Shown one piece after another: positions 32,412 to 41,376 of a stretch of DNA of 64,000 bases. Location: assembly GCA_017405785.1 (NCBI GenBank), contig JAFQZR010000019.1, positions 62,001 through 126,000 on the forward strand, read 5' to 3'. Positions within the stretch are counted from its first letter, which is position 1, and each line of letters starts with the position of its first letter. The DNA comes from Erysipelotrichaceae bacterium. Lineage in GTDB: Bacteria > Bacillota_I > Bacilli_A > Erysipelotrichales > Erysipelotrichaceae. The notes beneath the pieces are model-generated. The model was not told where the DNA came from. It saw nothing but the letters and a program-made list of their open reading frames with translations, and did not search any database. Position numbers and translations under genes: made by a program.

Positions 32412-34883
32412 TTAATCCGTGATGGAAGCTATCACGACATTATCGTCGAGATAGAAAACCTTTCTGACCAGTTCATCAGCCAGACGGGACGTACCTCCCA
32501 GTACATAACCGTCCTTGATTCCATGATCTCTCATGAAGTGACGGGCTTCGGAAGTCTTGCCTTCCGCCGTTAATAGCAGCGGTGCACCGATCTGATAAGC
32601 CAGCGGTCCTCCGCATAAGCCATCCGGGAAATCCATGGCATAGGCTATCAGGGCACAGCTTGCTTCCGGGAAGAACTCACTGGCGATCAGGGCTGAAGTT
32701 TCATATCTGGTAGCTCCCGCCAGTCTGGTCACCTTTCTGACATTCATGTCCTTAAGGAAATCTTCGATCTCCCGGCTTACTGCTCCGGTGCCGCCCAGAA
32801 TGTAATAATCCTTGTCCTGATTGTTGATGACAAATGAATACAGGTCATAGTTCGCGCTCTTTACCAATAGCAGTGGCAGTCCAGTTGCTGAGGCACTCAG
32901 GGAATCAGCGAAATTAGTACCTGTTCCGACCAGAACCTTATCGGAGCTGACACCGGCTTCCCGCAGGATCTCCAGGTTTGTGGTGTAGCGGTTACTGCCA
33001 GCCAGTCTCTTAACTGTATACTTTTCCAGGCCTTTCAGACATTCATCAGGAACAGCTGCCGTTCCGCCCAGAACATAAACGGTACCGCCTTTTACCAGGT
33101 TGTCCTTTATGAACCGGTTGATCTCTGCAGCCTTGGAGGTATTGGTAATAAGTATCGGTGCATCCTTTACGGCTGCCAGATAGCTTCCTGCCAGAGCATC
33201 CGCAAAGTTGGAACTGCAGGCCAGAATGACGGCGTCAAGCTTCTCAGCTTTCTTATTGTTCTTGATGACTGTGGTAATGGCCTTGGCCGTGCCGAAACGG
33301 TTGGAACCGGAAACGCGGGTTATCCCCTGCCCCTTGATGCTGACTTCATAGTACTTGCCGCCGCATACACTGCAGGTATATACGGTCAGATTGCCGTCGG
33401 TAACACCTTCATCATAGCTGCAGGCTTCACTTTCCACAAAATGATCCAGTGAGCAGATGCGGCTGTGGGTTCCGGCAAAAGCTCCGTCATAGATCCACGG
33501 CCCGAAATCATGAGCCAGATCATGCGGCGTACCGGTTTCTTCAAATGTTCCCGGTATTCTGATTGACAGCGAAGAAGTTTTATAGTCAATTCCCTCTTCG
33601 TCAAACAGACGCAGTTCCGCATCCCGTGTGTAATAATACTCCTCATTGCAGTACATGATCAGTCCGGCTGAATCTGCCGGTGTCAGGAAATAATTTCCCT
33701 TACTGCCATAGACAAACCACTTCATTTCGTTATCGGCAGTGCCGCAGATGCCGGCACAATTACTGAGAGTTCCGTCTCTGGTGGACAGATATTTGTCCTG
33801 GAAGCCGGTCTTGATAATGTATGATCCGTCTTCCTGTCTGGTGAAATGGAACAGGATGGCAGCCGGAACATCACTGCCGTTAAGGCGGTCAGTGTATTCA
33901 TCATTAAAGTATACCGAAGTACTCCAGGTGGTATAGTCATAGAAATAGTATTCTGATTCAGTCAGAACCTGCTTGTCATAGTTGCGGTAGATCACCGCAT
34001 CAAACTCTTCACCCAGATCCTGAATGCCGCTGGTGAACGGTTCAACCGTTTCCAGTCTGTTCTCGCCGAAATAAACAACACCGCTGTCATACATTTCTTC
34101 GGCAAAACTGCTGGCAGCTGTCAGCTGAACGCAGTAACGGCGGTATGGCTTTAACAGACCGCTGTCAGCTGAAGAAAGAGAAATGCTGATGTCATTGTTT
34201 GTATCGTATTCTGAAATCGAGGTGATCTTATTGCCGAATTCATCGGATATGATCAGTTCAACCTGGATGTTATTGATCTTATTGCTGGTGATGTGTCCGC
34301 TTAACTGATAGCCCTCATCAGTTTCCTTTATATCCACATCACCCTGCAGAATGCTGCTTTCAGGCAGTTCGTCGAATACCTCGTAGTGATATCCGCAGGA
34401 GAAGGACATGTATCCGCTGTATGTACCCCAGACACCATTTACAGTCTTGGAATCAGCAATCGTTAAGGTACTTCCGACAGTTACGCGGGAAGAGCTGTTG
34501 CCGTCACAGTAGATCAGAGTATCTCCTTCACGCCGCAATACTGCCAGCCAGTGATGGCTGTAGGAGTCAACGAAATACAGGATATCACCCGGCTGGATTT
34601 CCGTGGCATCGGTATACTTCGTTCCGTCAACAACATAGTTTCTGTTATGGACATATTTTACGAAGTCGGAAGCATAGGCAAAACACCCGACACCGCTGCC
34701 CGGGGCTATTTTGGATCTCTGTGATCCGTTCCATGATGTACCGTTGGCCCAGCGTGGATCATGAATGAAAGCTATGGCCTTCTCTTCATATTCACTCACA
34801 GTACGGGCTTGATATATTCCCTGACTGCACAGTACCGCAAAGCAGAGCATTACGGACAGTACAGCTGCAACAGCTTTCTTCAT
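32412..34883 (-). CDS. Secreted modular papain-like (amidase) protein with CWB2 repeats
   Basis: 823 aa. Signal peptide (MKKAVAAVLSVMLCFAVLC), then a domain of about 150 residues with GVGCFAYASDFVKYV (Cys67) and SYSHHWLAVL (His110 or 111) after an EIQPGDILYF stretch, the pattern of NlpC/P60 or CHAP hydrolases. A beta-rich region and a ricin-trefoil-like region (about 290-430) follow, then a Cys-containing ribbon (CSLDHF..CSVCGGKYYEV) and three CWB2 repeats (about 530-815). The likely job is cutting or sensing peptidoglycan at the cell surface. It is paralogous to the preceding M15 protein in its repeats only. Confidence 0.87.
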   Translation of the reverse strand: MKKAVAAVLSVMLCFAVLCSQGIYQARTVSEYEEKAIAFIHDPRWANGTSWNGSQRSKIAPGSGVGCFAYASDFVKYVHNRNYVVDGTKYTDATEIQPGDILYFVDSYSHHWLAVLRREGDTLIYCDGNSSSRVTVGSTLTIADSKTVNGVWGTYSGYMSFSCGYHYEVFDELPESSILQGDVDIKETDEGYQLSGHITSNKINNIQVELIISDEFGNKITSISEYDTNNDISISLSSADSGLLKPYRRYCVQLTAASSFAEEMYDSGVVYFGENRLETVEPFTSGIQDLGEEFDAVIYRNYDKQVLTESEYYFYDYTTWSTSVYFNDEYTDRLNGSDVPAAILFHFTRQEDGSYIIKTGFQDKYLSTRDGTLSNCAGICGTADNEMKWFVYGSKGNYFLTPADSAGLIMYCNEEYYYTRDAELRLFDEEGIDYKTSSLSIRIPGTFEETGTPHDLAHDFGPWIYDGAFAGTHSRICSLDHFVESEACSYDEGVTDGNLTVYTCSVCGGKYYEVSIKGQGITRVSGSNRFGTAKAITTVIKNNKKAEKLDAVILACSSNFADALAGSYLAAVKDAPILITNTSKAAEINRFIKDNLVKGGTVYVLGGTAAVPDECLKGLEKYTVKRLAGSNRYTTNLEILREAGVSSDKVLVGTGTNFADSLSASATGLPLLLVKSANYDLYSFVINNQDKDYYILGGTGAVSREIEDFLKDMNVRKVTRLAGATRYETSALIASEFFPEASCALIAYAMDFPDGLCGGPLAYQIGAPLLLTAEGKTSEARHFMRDHGIKDGYVLGGTSRLADELVRKVFYLDDNVVIASITD

Positions 34884-34935
34884 AGTTTCTCCCTTAATAA
34901 ATCTATTCTATCATATTTCAGGGTATTGTATGTGT

Positions 34936-34962
34936 CAACAAAAGAGCAGGTTTCCCTGCTCC
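34936..34962 (-). terminator. Terminator-like hairpin between two surface-protein genes
   Basis: Minus strand: GAGCAGG-GAAA-CCTGCTC followed by TTTTGTTG. Confidence 0.65.
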
Positions 34963-35096
34963 TTATATTATCCTGTTACGGACTTCTTTATCATCCAGCG
35001 GACAATGTCGCCGCTTACCAGTCCAGCATTGACAGTATTATGGTGAGAACCTTTTTCATAAGACTTTCTTCTTGAACTACCCTTCTATTATATACG
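34963..35096 (-). other. Stretch between two terminators with a possible decayed small gene
   Basis: This 134-bp piece is bounded on both sides by minus-strand terminators. It holds an ATG at 35059 giving MKKVLTIILSMLDW then stop, a signal-peptide-like start. A change of frame at that point would continue with GLVSGDIVRWMIKKSVTG and a stop. It could be the two ends of a deleted exported-protein gene, or chance. No good ribosome site is present. Confidence 0.3.
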
Positions 35097-35119
35097 AAAA
35101 AAGGAGTCCGGGACTCCTT
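35097..35119 (-). terminator. Terminator of the LRR-GH25 gene
   Basis: Minus strand: AAGGAGTC-CCG-GACTCCTTTTTT, right after the stop codon. Confidence 0.85.
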
Positions 35120-35123
35120 AATC

Positions 35124-37478
35124 CTAGTAACCATTCAGATGGTTTTCCTTTATGTATGTCGGATAATCGTAGAAACAGATGTTCATGTCTACGTCACCCT
35201 TTACCCCAGGCACCTTTCCGGAAGCCGTGAACTGCCACATCGTATAGTGGGATGTGAATACGCTCGGTACCGTAACACCCCAGTGAGCCTGCCAGATGTC
35301 ATAGCGGTCCAGTATGCGGCTGTTGCACTTGTTAAGCAGTGAGGCAAAACTGTAGATCACACATTTGTAACCTGCATCCTCAAGAGTTGAACAGTAGGCA
35401 TCGATGATGGCACAGAACGCACTTGATGAGAGGTATCTGTGATTCTCCGTTTCAATGTCAATGGCTATCGGATACTCAAACTTCTTGCCTTCCAGCCAGG
35501 TGAGCATGGCTTCAGCTTCGTATACCGCAAATTCGGTATCGGTTGCGGTTATGTAATGATACGCTCCGATATCCAGCCCTGCTTCTCTGGCGTTGTAGTA
35601 GTTATTCTCAAACATTGAGTCTTCATAGTCGTCCTTATAGCCGGCTCTTAACATGACAAAGTCAATGCCTGATCTCTTCATCTGAACGAAATTGTCCTCA
35701 CTGATGTAGTTGTTCCATTCAGAGAGGTCCACACCATAGCTGAAGGCATCATAGACTGCCACAGGTATCGTACGGGCGGTATCTTCATTTCCGGCAGTGA
35801 TGTAGCAGTCACCGCTGGATACGCCTGTAACGATGCCCTTTTCATCAACCGTGGCGATATCTTCATTGGAGGAGTAATACTTCAGATCACTTCCTTCAAT
35901 ATGCAAATCGAAACTTCTGCCTGCCATCAGTGGGAAGGCACCAACCGGTACATTCATATTGTCATCCAGAACCTTTACCTTTACTCTGCTCACCGCATTG
36001 TTATCGCGGGAGAATATGTTTATAAATGTTTCACCCTTTCCTACTGCTTCCAGAGATCCCCTTAAGGTCGCAGCGACTACGTCCGGATCTTCACTGTAGT
36101 AGTAAAGCGTGCTGTCATCCGCTTCATACGGATATACTTCCGCTGAGAAAACATAACGGTTTCCCAGGGTCATGACGAAGCTGTCCATATCCGTAATGAT
36201 TCTTTCCACGGCTCTGAAGGCTTCAATCAGGAAGACACCTACCTTGCGGGAATTCTGCTCAACTTCCACGCGGTATTCACCGGCTTCAGCAATCCTGATC
36301 AGACCGGTTTCGGTCACATTTACGTTCTCATCGTCACAGCTGTATGTCACTTTTTCGGATGTGATATTGTCAAAATACTCCTCAGGCTGTAACTGAGAGT
36401 AGCTCTCAACAGGTATTCTGAGATATACGGCATCGCCTTTTTCCTCACTTCTCACGTTGATGTTATGGGAAACAAAGCCGCTTGGGGCCGTGATGATGAC
36501 GCTGACACTGCCTTTCTTATGAGCAACGAAGTAGCCGTCTTCCTTGACCTCCAGAATGGAGTTGTCAGAGCTGGCAAAGCGGAGCTCATTTTCCATGAAA
36601 GCCGGTACCTGGGCTGCTTCAAACAGGCCGCTGGTACCGATGGTCATCTGGGAATACTCATCGGCGATGTCCAGGTCAATGATATGGTGAACGATGTGAC
36701 TGTCCGTCAGATAACGGTCAGCTTCACTGTTTTTATAGGTGTAATAAAGGCTGTTGACGTCAAAGGCATCCTTCTCAATCTTCTTTATGGTCTGCGGCAG
36801 GATTATGGTCGGACGGCGGCTTCTGACGATCGGATCGCATCCGAAAGCCTCGGCTTTTACTATCTGCAAGGATGACGGTATTTCCAGATACTCCAGAGAT
36901 AGCCAGTTATAGAAGCTTCTTTCCCCCACCGTTTCCAGAGATGAAGGGAGTACTACTGACGATACGTGGATCAGCCCTTCAAACATGCAGCTGCCTATTT
37001 CGGTAATACCCTCATCCAGTGTAACTTCAACGATATTGCGGGTGCTGTCATGCCACGGGACATCCGCTGCACATTCATAATTGACAACCTCACCTTTGGC
37101 ATAGGTAACATGCAGATTTTCCAGATGGACCATCTTGTCAAAAGCCCTGGCGGCATCGGTGATCACACTGATGCTTAATGAGGTGACAGTCTCACAGTTA
37201 TAGAAAGCTCCCGGAGCGATCTTCGCTATGGCCGGTATCTCTATCCGGGTTACGGTGGTGCAGTCAATTGCGTTTTCCCCGATCTCCTTTACCTGATATC
37301 CGTTGACCCTCTCCGGAATAGTGAGATAGCTGTCATTGCCCTGCCAGCGGGTGATTATGGCCTTTCCTTCCGAAATCTCATATTCAAACTCACCGTCCGT
37401 CTCAGCAAAAACAGCTGAATTGAACATCAATCCAGCCATTGCCATTAACAGTGCAAGACAAAGCTTAAACCATTTCAT
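35124..37478 (-). CDS. Secreted BspA-type LRR / Ig-like protein with GH25 lysozyme domain
   Basis: 784 aa. Signal peptide (MKWFKLCLALLMAMAGLMF), BspA-like leucine-rich repeats (about 30-260, e.g. VSSVVLPSSLETVGERSFYN), two or more bacterial Ig-like (Big_2) modules (about 280-560), then a C-terminal GH25 muramidase: YGVDLSEWN, MLRAGY, GAYHYITATD, IAIDIETE with the acidic pair, TMWQF and GDVDMN. The enzyme should cut MurNAc-GlcNAc bonds; the repeats suggest binding to a surface. No sortase motif, CWB2 or anchor is seen, so it is either released or bound by its repeats. Confidence 0.9.
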   Translation of the reverse strand: MKWFKLCLALLMAMAGLMFNSAVFAETDGEFEYEISEGKAIITRWQGNDSYLTIPERVNGYQVKEIGENAIDCTTVTRIEIPAIAKIAPGAFYNCETVTSLSISVITDAARAFDKMVHLENLHVTYAKGEVVNYECAADVPWHDSTRNIVEVTLDEGITEIGSCMFEGLIHVSSVVLPSSLETVGERSFYNWLSLEYLEIPSSLQIVKAEAFGCDPIVRSRRPTIILPQTIKKIEKDAFDVNSLYYTYKNSEADRYLTDSHIVHHIIDLDIADEYSQMTIGTSGLFEAAQVPAFMENELRFASSDNSILEVKEDGYFVAHKKGSVSVIITAPSGFVSHNINVRSEEKGDAVYLRIPVESYSQLQPEEYFDNITSEKVTYSCDDENVNVTETGLIRIAEAGEYRVEVEQNSRKVGVFLIEAFRAVERIITDMDSFVMTLGNRYVFSAEVYPYEADDSTLYYYSEDPDVVAATLRGSLEAVGKGETFINIFSRDNNAVSRVKVKVLDDNMNVPVGAFPLMAGRSFDLHIEGSDLKYYSSNEDIATVDEKGIVTGVSSGDCYITAGNEDTARTIPVAVYDAFSYGVDLSEWNNYISEDNFVQMKRSGIDFVMLRAGYKDDYEDSMFENNYYNAREAGLDIGAYHYITATDTEFAVYEAEAMLTWLEGKKFEYPIAIDIETENHRYLSSSAFCAIIDAYCSTLEDAGYKCVIYSFASLLNKCNSRILDRYDIWQAHWGVTVPSVFTSHYTMWQFTASGKVPGVKGDVDMNICFYDYPTYIKENHLNGY

Positions 37479-37510
37479 TTCTCTAACTATATGATAACGT
37501 GTTTCCTTGC

Positions 37511-37533
37511 AAAAACACAGCCTGAGCTGTGTT
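37511..37533 (-). terminator. Terminator of yneF
   Basis: AACACAGC-TCAG-GCTGTGTTTTT on the minus strand, overlapping the stop codon. Confidence 0.8.
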
Positions 37534-37750
37534 ATTGTCCCTGATTCATACTCTTCATTACCTGTTTGATCTGGGCTTCAGAAGGCTTGCGGCCCATCTG
37601 CATGAACATTGCCCTGATCATCTTCTCGTTAACAGGCGGGTTTTCCTTAAGCTGTTTTTCAATCTGTTTACGAGTGAAGTACCAGCCTGCGATTGCACCG
37701 ATGATAACGCCAAGTAATATGTATAACAATGACTTAACAACCTCTGGCAT
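37532..37750 (-). CDS. yneF: YneF-family (UPF0154) small membrane protein
   Basis: 72 aa with one N-terminal membrane helix (7-26) and the conserved cytosolic tail QLKENPPVNEKMIRAMFMQMG and RKPSEAQIKQVMKSM (each seen in YneF of Bacillus). Function is unknown in the family. It has its own promoter (TTGCGA, 17 bp, TACAAT at 37778-37806) and terminator. Confidence 0.9.
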   Translation of the reverse strand: MPEVVKSLLYILLGVIIGAIAGWYFTRKQIEKQLKENPPVNEKMIRAMFMQMGRKPSEAQIKQVMKSMNQGQ

Positions 37751-37777
37751 ACAAAGTCCCCTTTTCTAACTAAATAT

Positions 37778-37806
37778 ATTGTACTTAATCATCCCGGATT
37801 TCGCAA
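37778..37806 (-). promoter_or_regulatory. Promoter of yneF
   Basis: Minus strand: TTGCGA, 17 bp, TACAAT; AAAGGGG ribosome site follows before the ATG. Confidence 0.55.
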
Positions 37807-37832
37807 CAATGAAAAACCTGAGCCCTTCACAG

Positions 37833-37862
37833 AAAAAAGAGACCGGTTCAGGTCCCTTTTAC
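37833..37862 (-). terminator. Likely terminator of the hisS-aspS transcript
   Basis: Minus strand: AAAAGGGACC-TGAACC-GGTCTCTTTTTTC; stem has one mismatch. It is about 165 bp beyond the aspS stop. Confidence 0.6.
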
Positions 37863-37947
37863 CAAAAGTTTCAAGATCGTTTCCCTGTTAGTCAGGTGGG
37901 TATCCTGTGAATGATTTTAGGATTCCTTTTTCAGGCCTTCAACACCG

Positions 37948-38013
37948 TCATCCAACATCCGGATTCCCTTTAATCATGTGTCGGAAATGCATATACACTT
38001 CTGGCACTTTCAT
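37948..38013 (-). CDS. Possible 21-codon ORF downstream of aspS
   Basis: Starts 13 nt after the aspS stop with an AGGAAAAG-like site and encodes a peptide of the pattern MKVPEVYMHFRHMIKGNPDVG. In the same frame, past stops, a further coding-like stretch RPEKGILKSFTGYPPD occurs, which suggests a remnant or a repeat element instead of a live gene. Function unknown. Confidence 0.25.
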   Translation of the reverse strand: MKVPEVYMHFRHMIKGNPDVG

Positions 38014-38026
38014 TATAACTCTTTTC

Positions 38027-39769
38027 CTAGTCTTCAACAATCCTGATATGCAATTCTTCCAGCTGTTTCTCGTCAACTCTGTCAGGAGCATCGCTCATCG
38101 GGTCCTTGGCATTGGCGTTCTTCGGAAAGGCAATTACATCTCTGAGAGATTCGCTGCCGGTCAGGATCATGGCTACTCTGTCCAAACCAAGAGCCAGTCC
38201 GCCATGAGGCGGAGTGCCGTACTTCAGGGCATCGATGAAGAAGCCGAAACGGTCCTTGATCTGCTCTTCGGTGAGGCTTAACAGTTCGAAGATCTTCTGC
38301 TGCATGTCGCAGTCGTAGATTCTGAGTGAACCGCCGCCCAGCTCATAGCCGTTTAAAACAACGTCATAGGCATAGGAACGGACTCTTTCCGGATCACTGT
38401 CGAGATACTCGAGGTCTTCGTCCATCGGTCTGGTAAACGGATGGTGTTCGGAGTAGTATCTGCCGTCTTCCTCATTCCATTCAAACATCGGGAATTCGGT
38501 GATCCATAAGAAGTCAAAGGTCTCAGGATCATACAGATGCAGAGTCTTGCCGAAATGGCTTCTTAAGGCACCCAGAGCAGCACAGGTCTTTCTCCATTCA
38601 CCGGAGACGATCATGATCAGATCGCCGTTGCTCAGGCTCAGTTTTTCCTTCAGAGCCTGCTTTTCTTCCTCAGTGAAGAACTTGGCGGCGCTGCCTTCGA
38701 TGGTGTCATTCTCATATTTCAGGACAACCAGTCCTTTGGCACCGTTTTTCTTGGCCAGTTCAGTCAGCTTGTCCTGTTCCTTGCGGGAATAGTTCTCGCA
38801 ATGGTCCGTAGTGATGGCCTTGATGGCTCCCTTTGGACCCAGACCTTCAGCGAAAGCCTTGAATTCGCTGTTCCTGAAGATGTCTGTCAGATCCTGCAGT
38901 TTCATTTCAAAACGGGTATCCGGCTTGTCGGAACCGTACATGTTCATGGCATCAACATATTTGAAACGTCTGAACGGTGTCTCGATGTCGATGTTCTTGA
39001 CATCCTTCATGACCTTTTTTAACAGTCCTTCGGTCAGAGTCAGGATCTCATCCTGAGACAGGAAGCTGGTTTCAATGTCCAGCTGGGTGAAGTCCAGCTG
39101 TCTGTCTGCTCTTAAGTCCTCATCGCGGAAGCATCTGGCAACCTGATAGTATCTTTCAAAACCGGCTACCATCAGCAGCTGCTTGAACTGCTGCGGTGAC
39201 TGCGGCAAGGCATAGAAACAGCCCGGATGCACTCTTGACGGTACCAGATAGTCTCTGGCGCCTTCCGGTGTGCTCTTGGCCAGAACAGGTGTCTCAACTT
39301 CGATGAACTCGTTGGCATCGAGATATTCATGCATGGCCTTGACGATCTTGGCTCTGGTGAAAAGCTTCTTCTGCAAAACCGGTCTTCTTAAGTCCAGATA
39401 ACGGTATTTCAGTCTGGTCTCTTCCAGGGCATCGGATTCGTCCGCAATGATGAACGGCGGCAGTTCGGCCTTGTTGATGATGACGACCTTTTCAGCCTTT
39501 ATTTCAATGTCGCCTGTCTCCATCTTCGGATTTTTATCCTGTCTTTCAACGACAGTACCGGTAACTTCCAGAATGTATTCACTTCTGACAGTTCTGACGG
39601 CTTCGGTCAGTTCATCACCGCATACTATCTGTGTGATGCCGTATCTGTCTCTGAGGTCGATGAAAACCAGTGACCCGAGATTTCTTCTCTTGGCCACCCA
39701 TCCTAATAGCGTTACTTTCTTTCCGACGTCTGCCAGTCGCAGTTCGCCGTTGTTATGTGTTCTGTTCAT
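38027..39769 (-). CDS. aspS: Aspartyl-tRNA synthetase
   Basis: Class II synthetase charging tRNA-Asp. The 580-aa product has the bacterial layout: OB-fold anticodon domain (MNRTHNNGELRLADVGKKV), motif 2 region ARCFRDEDLRADRQ followed by FTQLDIETSF, the bacterial GAD insertion (about 280-415), and motif 3 GGLALGLDRVAMIL. It follows hisS by 6 bp and lies under the same T-box. Confidence 0.97.
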   Translation of the reverse strand: MNRTHNNGELRLADVGKKVTLLGWVAKRRNLGSLVFIDLRDRYGITQIVCGDELTEAVRTVRSEYILEVTGTVVERQDKNPKMETGDIEIKAEKVVIINKAELPPFIIADESDALEETRLKYRYLDLRRPVLQKKLFTRAKIVKAMHEYLDANEFIEVETPVLAKSTPEGARDYLVPSRVHPGCFYALPQSPQQFKQLLMVAGFERYYQVARCFRDEDLRADRQLDFTQLDIETSFLSQDEILTLTEGLLKKVMKDVKNIDIETPFRRFKYVDAMNMYGSDKPDTRFEMKLQDLTDIFRNSEFKAFAEGLGPKGAIKAITTDHCENYSRKEQDKLTELAKKNGAKGLVVLKYENDTIEGSAAKFFTEEEKQALKEKLSLSNGDLIMIVSGEWRKTCAALGALRSHFGKTLHLYDPETFDFLWITEFPMFEWNEEDGRYYSEHHPFTRPMDEDLEYLDSDPERVRSYAYDVVLNGYELGGGSLRIYDCDMQQKIFELLSLTEEQIKDRFGFFIDALKYGTPPHGGLALGLDRVAMILTGSESLRDVIAFPKNANAKDPMSDAPDRVDEKQLEELHIRIVED

Positions 39770-39775
39770 AATAAA

Positions 39776-41047
39776 CTACCCTATAAATCCTTTCACAGTA
39801 TTCGTTAATTCATCTATGCTGACCGTTACCTGCTCCTTAGTGGCGGTATTCTTCACCACGGCCAGGCGGTTGCTGTATTCATCTTCGCCGATGATGACGA
39901 TGGCTTTGGCTCTGAGGCGGTCAGAAGCCTTGAACTGGGCTTTCAGAGACCTGCCCTGATAATCGGTATCGACTCTGAAACCTTCCTTACGCAGCGTTTC
40001 TGTGGCTTTCAGGGCATATGATCCGACATCGCCCATGGAAATGACATAAACATCCGTGCTTCTTGAATCGCTCTTTATGCCGCCTTCTTCCACAGCCAGA
40101 TCGATCATTCTTTCAATGCCCATGCCGAAGCCCACACCCGGAAGCGATCCGCCACCGAAGTGTTCGACCAGTCCGTCATACTGCCCTCCGGCAAATACGG
40201 CGGCCTGCTGGCCGGTGGCGTCTTCAGGAATGGCTTCAAAGACGGTATTGCTGTAGTAGTCCAGTCCTCTGACCAGACGGCTGTCGATCTGATAAGGAAT
40301 GCCCAGATCGTCAAGGGCCGCCAGTACTTCTTCAAAATACTTCTTAGAAGGCTCATTGAGATAATCGCTGATGGCCGGGGCGCTGGCAAAACTCGGATGA
40401 TCTCTGTCAACCTTGCAGTCAAGGATGCGCAGAGGATTCAGTTCAAATCTTCTCTGGCAGTCGCCGCACAGTTCGCCCAGATACGGTCTGAAGTGTTCCT
40501 TCAGAGCGTTGCGGTAGGCATCTCTGGATTCGTCATCGCCTAATGTGTTGATCAGGATCTTGACCTTCTTTATGCCCATAGCCTTGGCGATGTCATAACC
40601 CAAGGCAATGCATTCAGCATCCAGCAGCGGACTCTTGGCGCCGATGGCCTCAACGCCGAACTGATGGAACTGACGGTATCTGCCCTTCTGCGGTCTTTCA
40701 TAACGGAACATCGGTCCCAGGTAAAACAGCTTGGCCGGAAGTTCAGCCGGATTGCCGTATAGCTTGTGCTCCACAAAGGCTCTGATTACTCCCTTGGTAC
40801 CTTCCGGTCTTAAGGTCAGTGATCTCTCACCGCTGTCCAGGAAGGTATACATTTCCTTGGTGACCATGTCAGAAGAATCGTTCTGGAACTTGAAAACCTC
40901 AGTATGCTCAAATACCGGAGTTCTTATTTCCTGATATCCGTATCTTGCACACTGCTCTCTGATGATTCCCTCGGCCTTTTGCCATAATGAGATATCATCA
41001 CCCATGATATCCTGTGTACCTCTAGGTACCTGATACTTGTTGCTCAT
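39776..41047 (-). CDS. hisS: Histidyl-tRNA synthetase
   Basis: Charges tRNA-His. The 423-aa product shows the N-terminal RGTQDIMGDD, motif 2 GPMFRYERPQKGRYRQFHQF, the HisA box LVRGLDYYSNTVFE, motif 3 GVGFGMGIERM, and a C-terminal anticodon domain. First gene after the T-box leader, with a GGGAGGT site. Confidence 0.97.
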   Translation of the reverse strand: MSNKYQVPRGTQDIMGDDISLWQKAEGIIREQCARYGYQEIRTPVFEHTEVFKFQNDSSDMVTKEMYTFLDSGERSLTLRPEGTKGVIRAFVEHKLYGNPAELPAKLFYLGPMFRYERPQKGRYRQFHQFGVEAIGAKSPLLDAECIALGYDIAKAMGIKKVKILINTLGDDESRDAYRNALKEHFRPYLGELCGDCQRRFELNPLRILDCKVDRDHPSFASAPAISDYLNEPSKKYFEEVLAALDDLGIPYQIDSRLVRGLDYYSNTVFEAIPEDATGQQAAVFAGGQYDGLVEHFGGGSLPGVGFGMGIERMIDLAVEEGGIKSDSRSTDVYVISMGDVGSYALKATETLRKEGFRVDTDYQGRSLKAQFKASDRLRAKAIVIIGEDEYSNRLAVVKNTATKEQVTVSIDELTNTVKGFIG

Positions 41048-41067
41048 AGCTCATACCTCCCTTAAGT

Positions 41068-41284
41068 AAAAAAACGTCCCTATAAGGACGTAATAAACGT
41101 GGTGCCACCTTACTTCGTATATTTCTATACCTCGTTGTCTTAACGCGACCTTACGTCCTGAACTACTCTGTTTCATCCAGGCTCCTCCAAAGTGTCTTAC
41201 TGTCATCCTCTCTGAAGGCTTTCACCGGCCGCCTTCTCTCTGCAAGATCCTCCGACAGTTCTCTTTTTCCACGGATTTGTTTAT
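41068..41284 (-). promoter_or_regulatory. T-box riboswitch leader of hisS-aspS
   Basis: On the minus strand the leader holds the exact T-box element AGGTGGCACCACG (41098-41110), followed by the terminator ACGTCC-TTATA-GGGACGT plus seven T (41067-41091). Stem I can form from ACTGTC pairing with GACAGT, with an inner hairpin GAAGGC/GCCTTC. Next to its 3' arm lies AAGACACTTT, the expected specifier region, which holds GAC and CAC overlapping. Uncharged tRNA should stabilise the antiterminator and allow hisS-aspS transcription. Which codon is read cannot be set from sequence alone. Confidence 0.92.
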
Positions 41285-41313
41285 ATCTTAGCACACATAA
41301 TTACATGTTTCAA
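41285..41313 (-). promoter_or_regulatory. Promoter of the hisS-aspS operon
   Basis: Minus strand: TTGAAA, 17 bp, TAAGAT, about 10 bases before the T-box stem I. Confidence 0.65.
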
Positions 41314-41376
41314 TCATTCAGAACAAACCTGGCTAATAACAGTGCTATAATTATTATAACTATCGGAGGAATTAAC

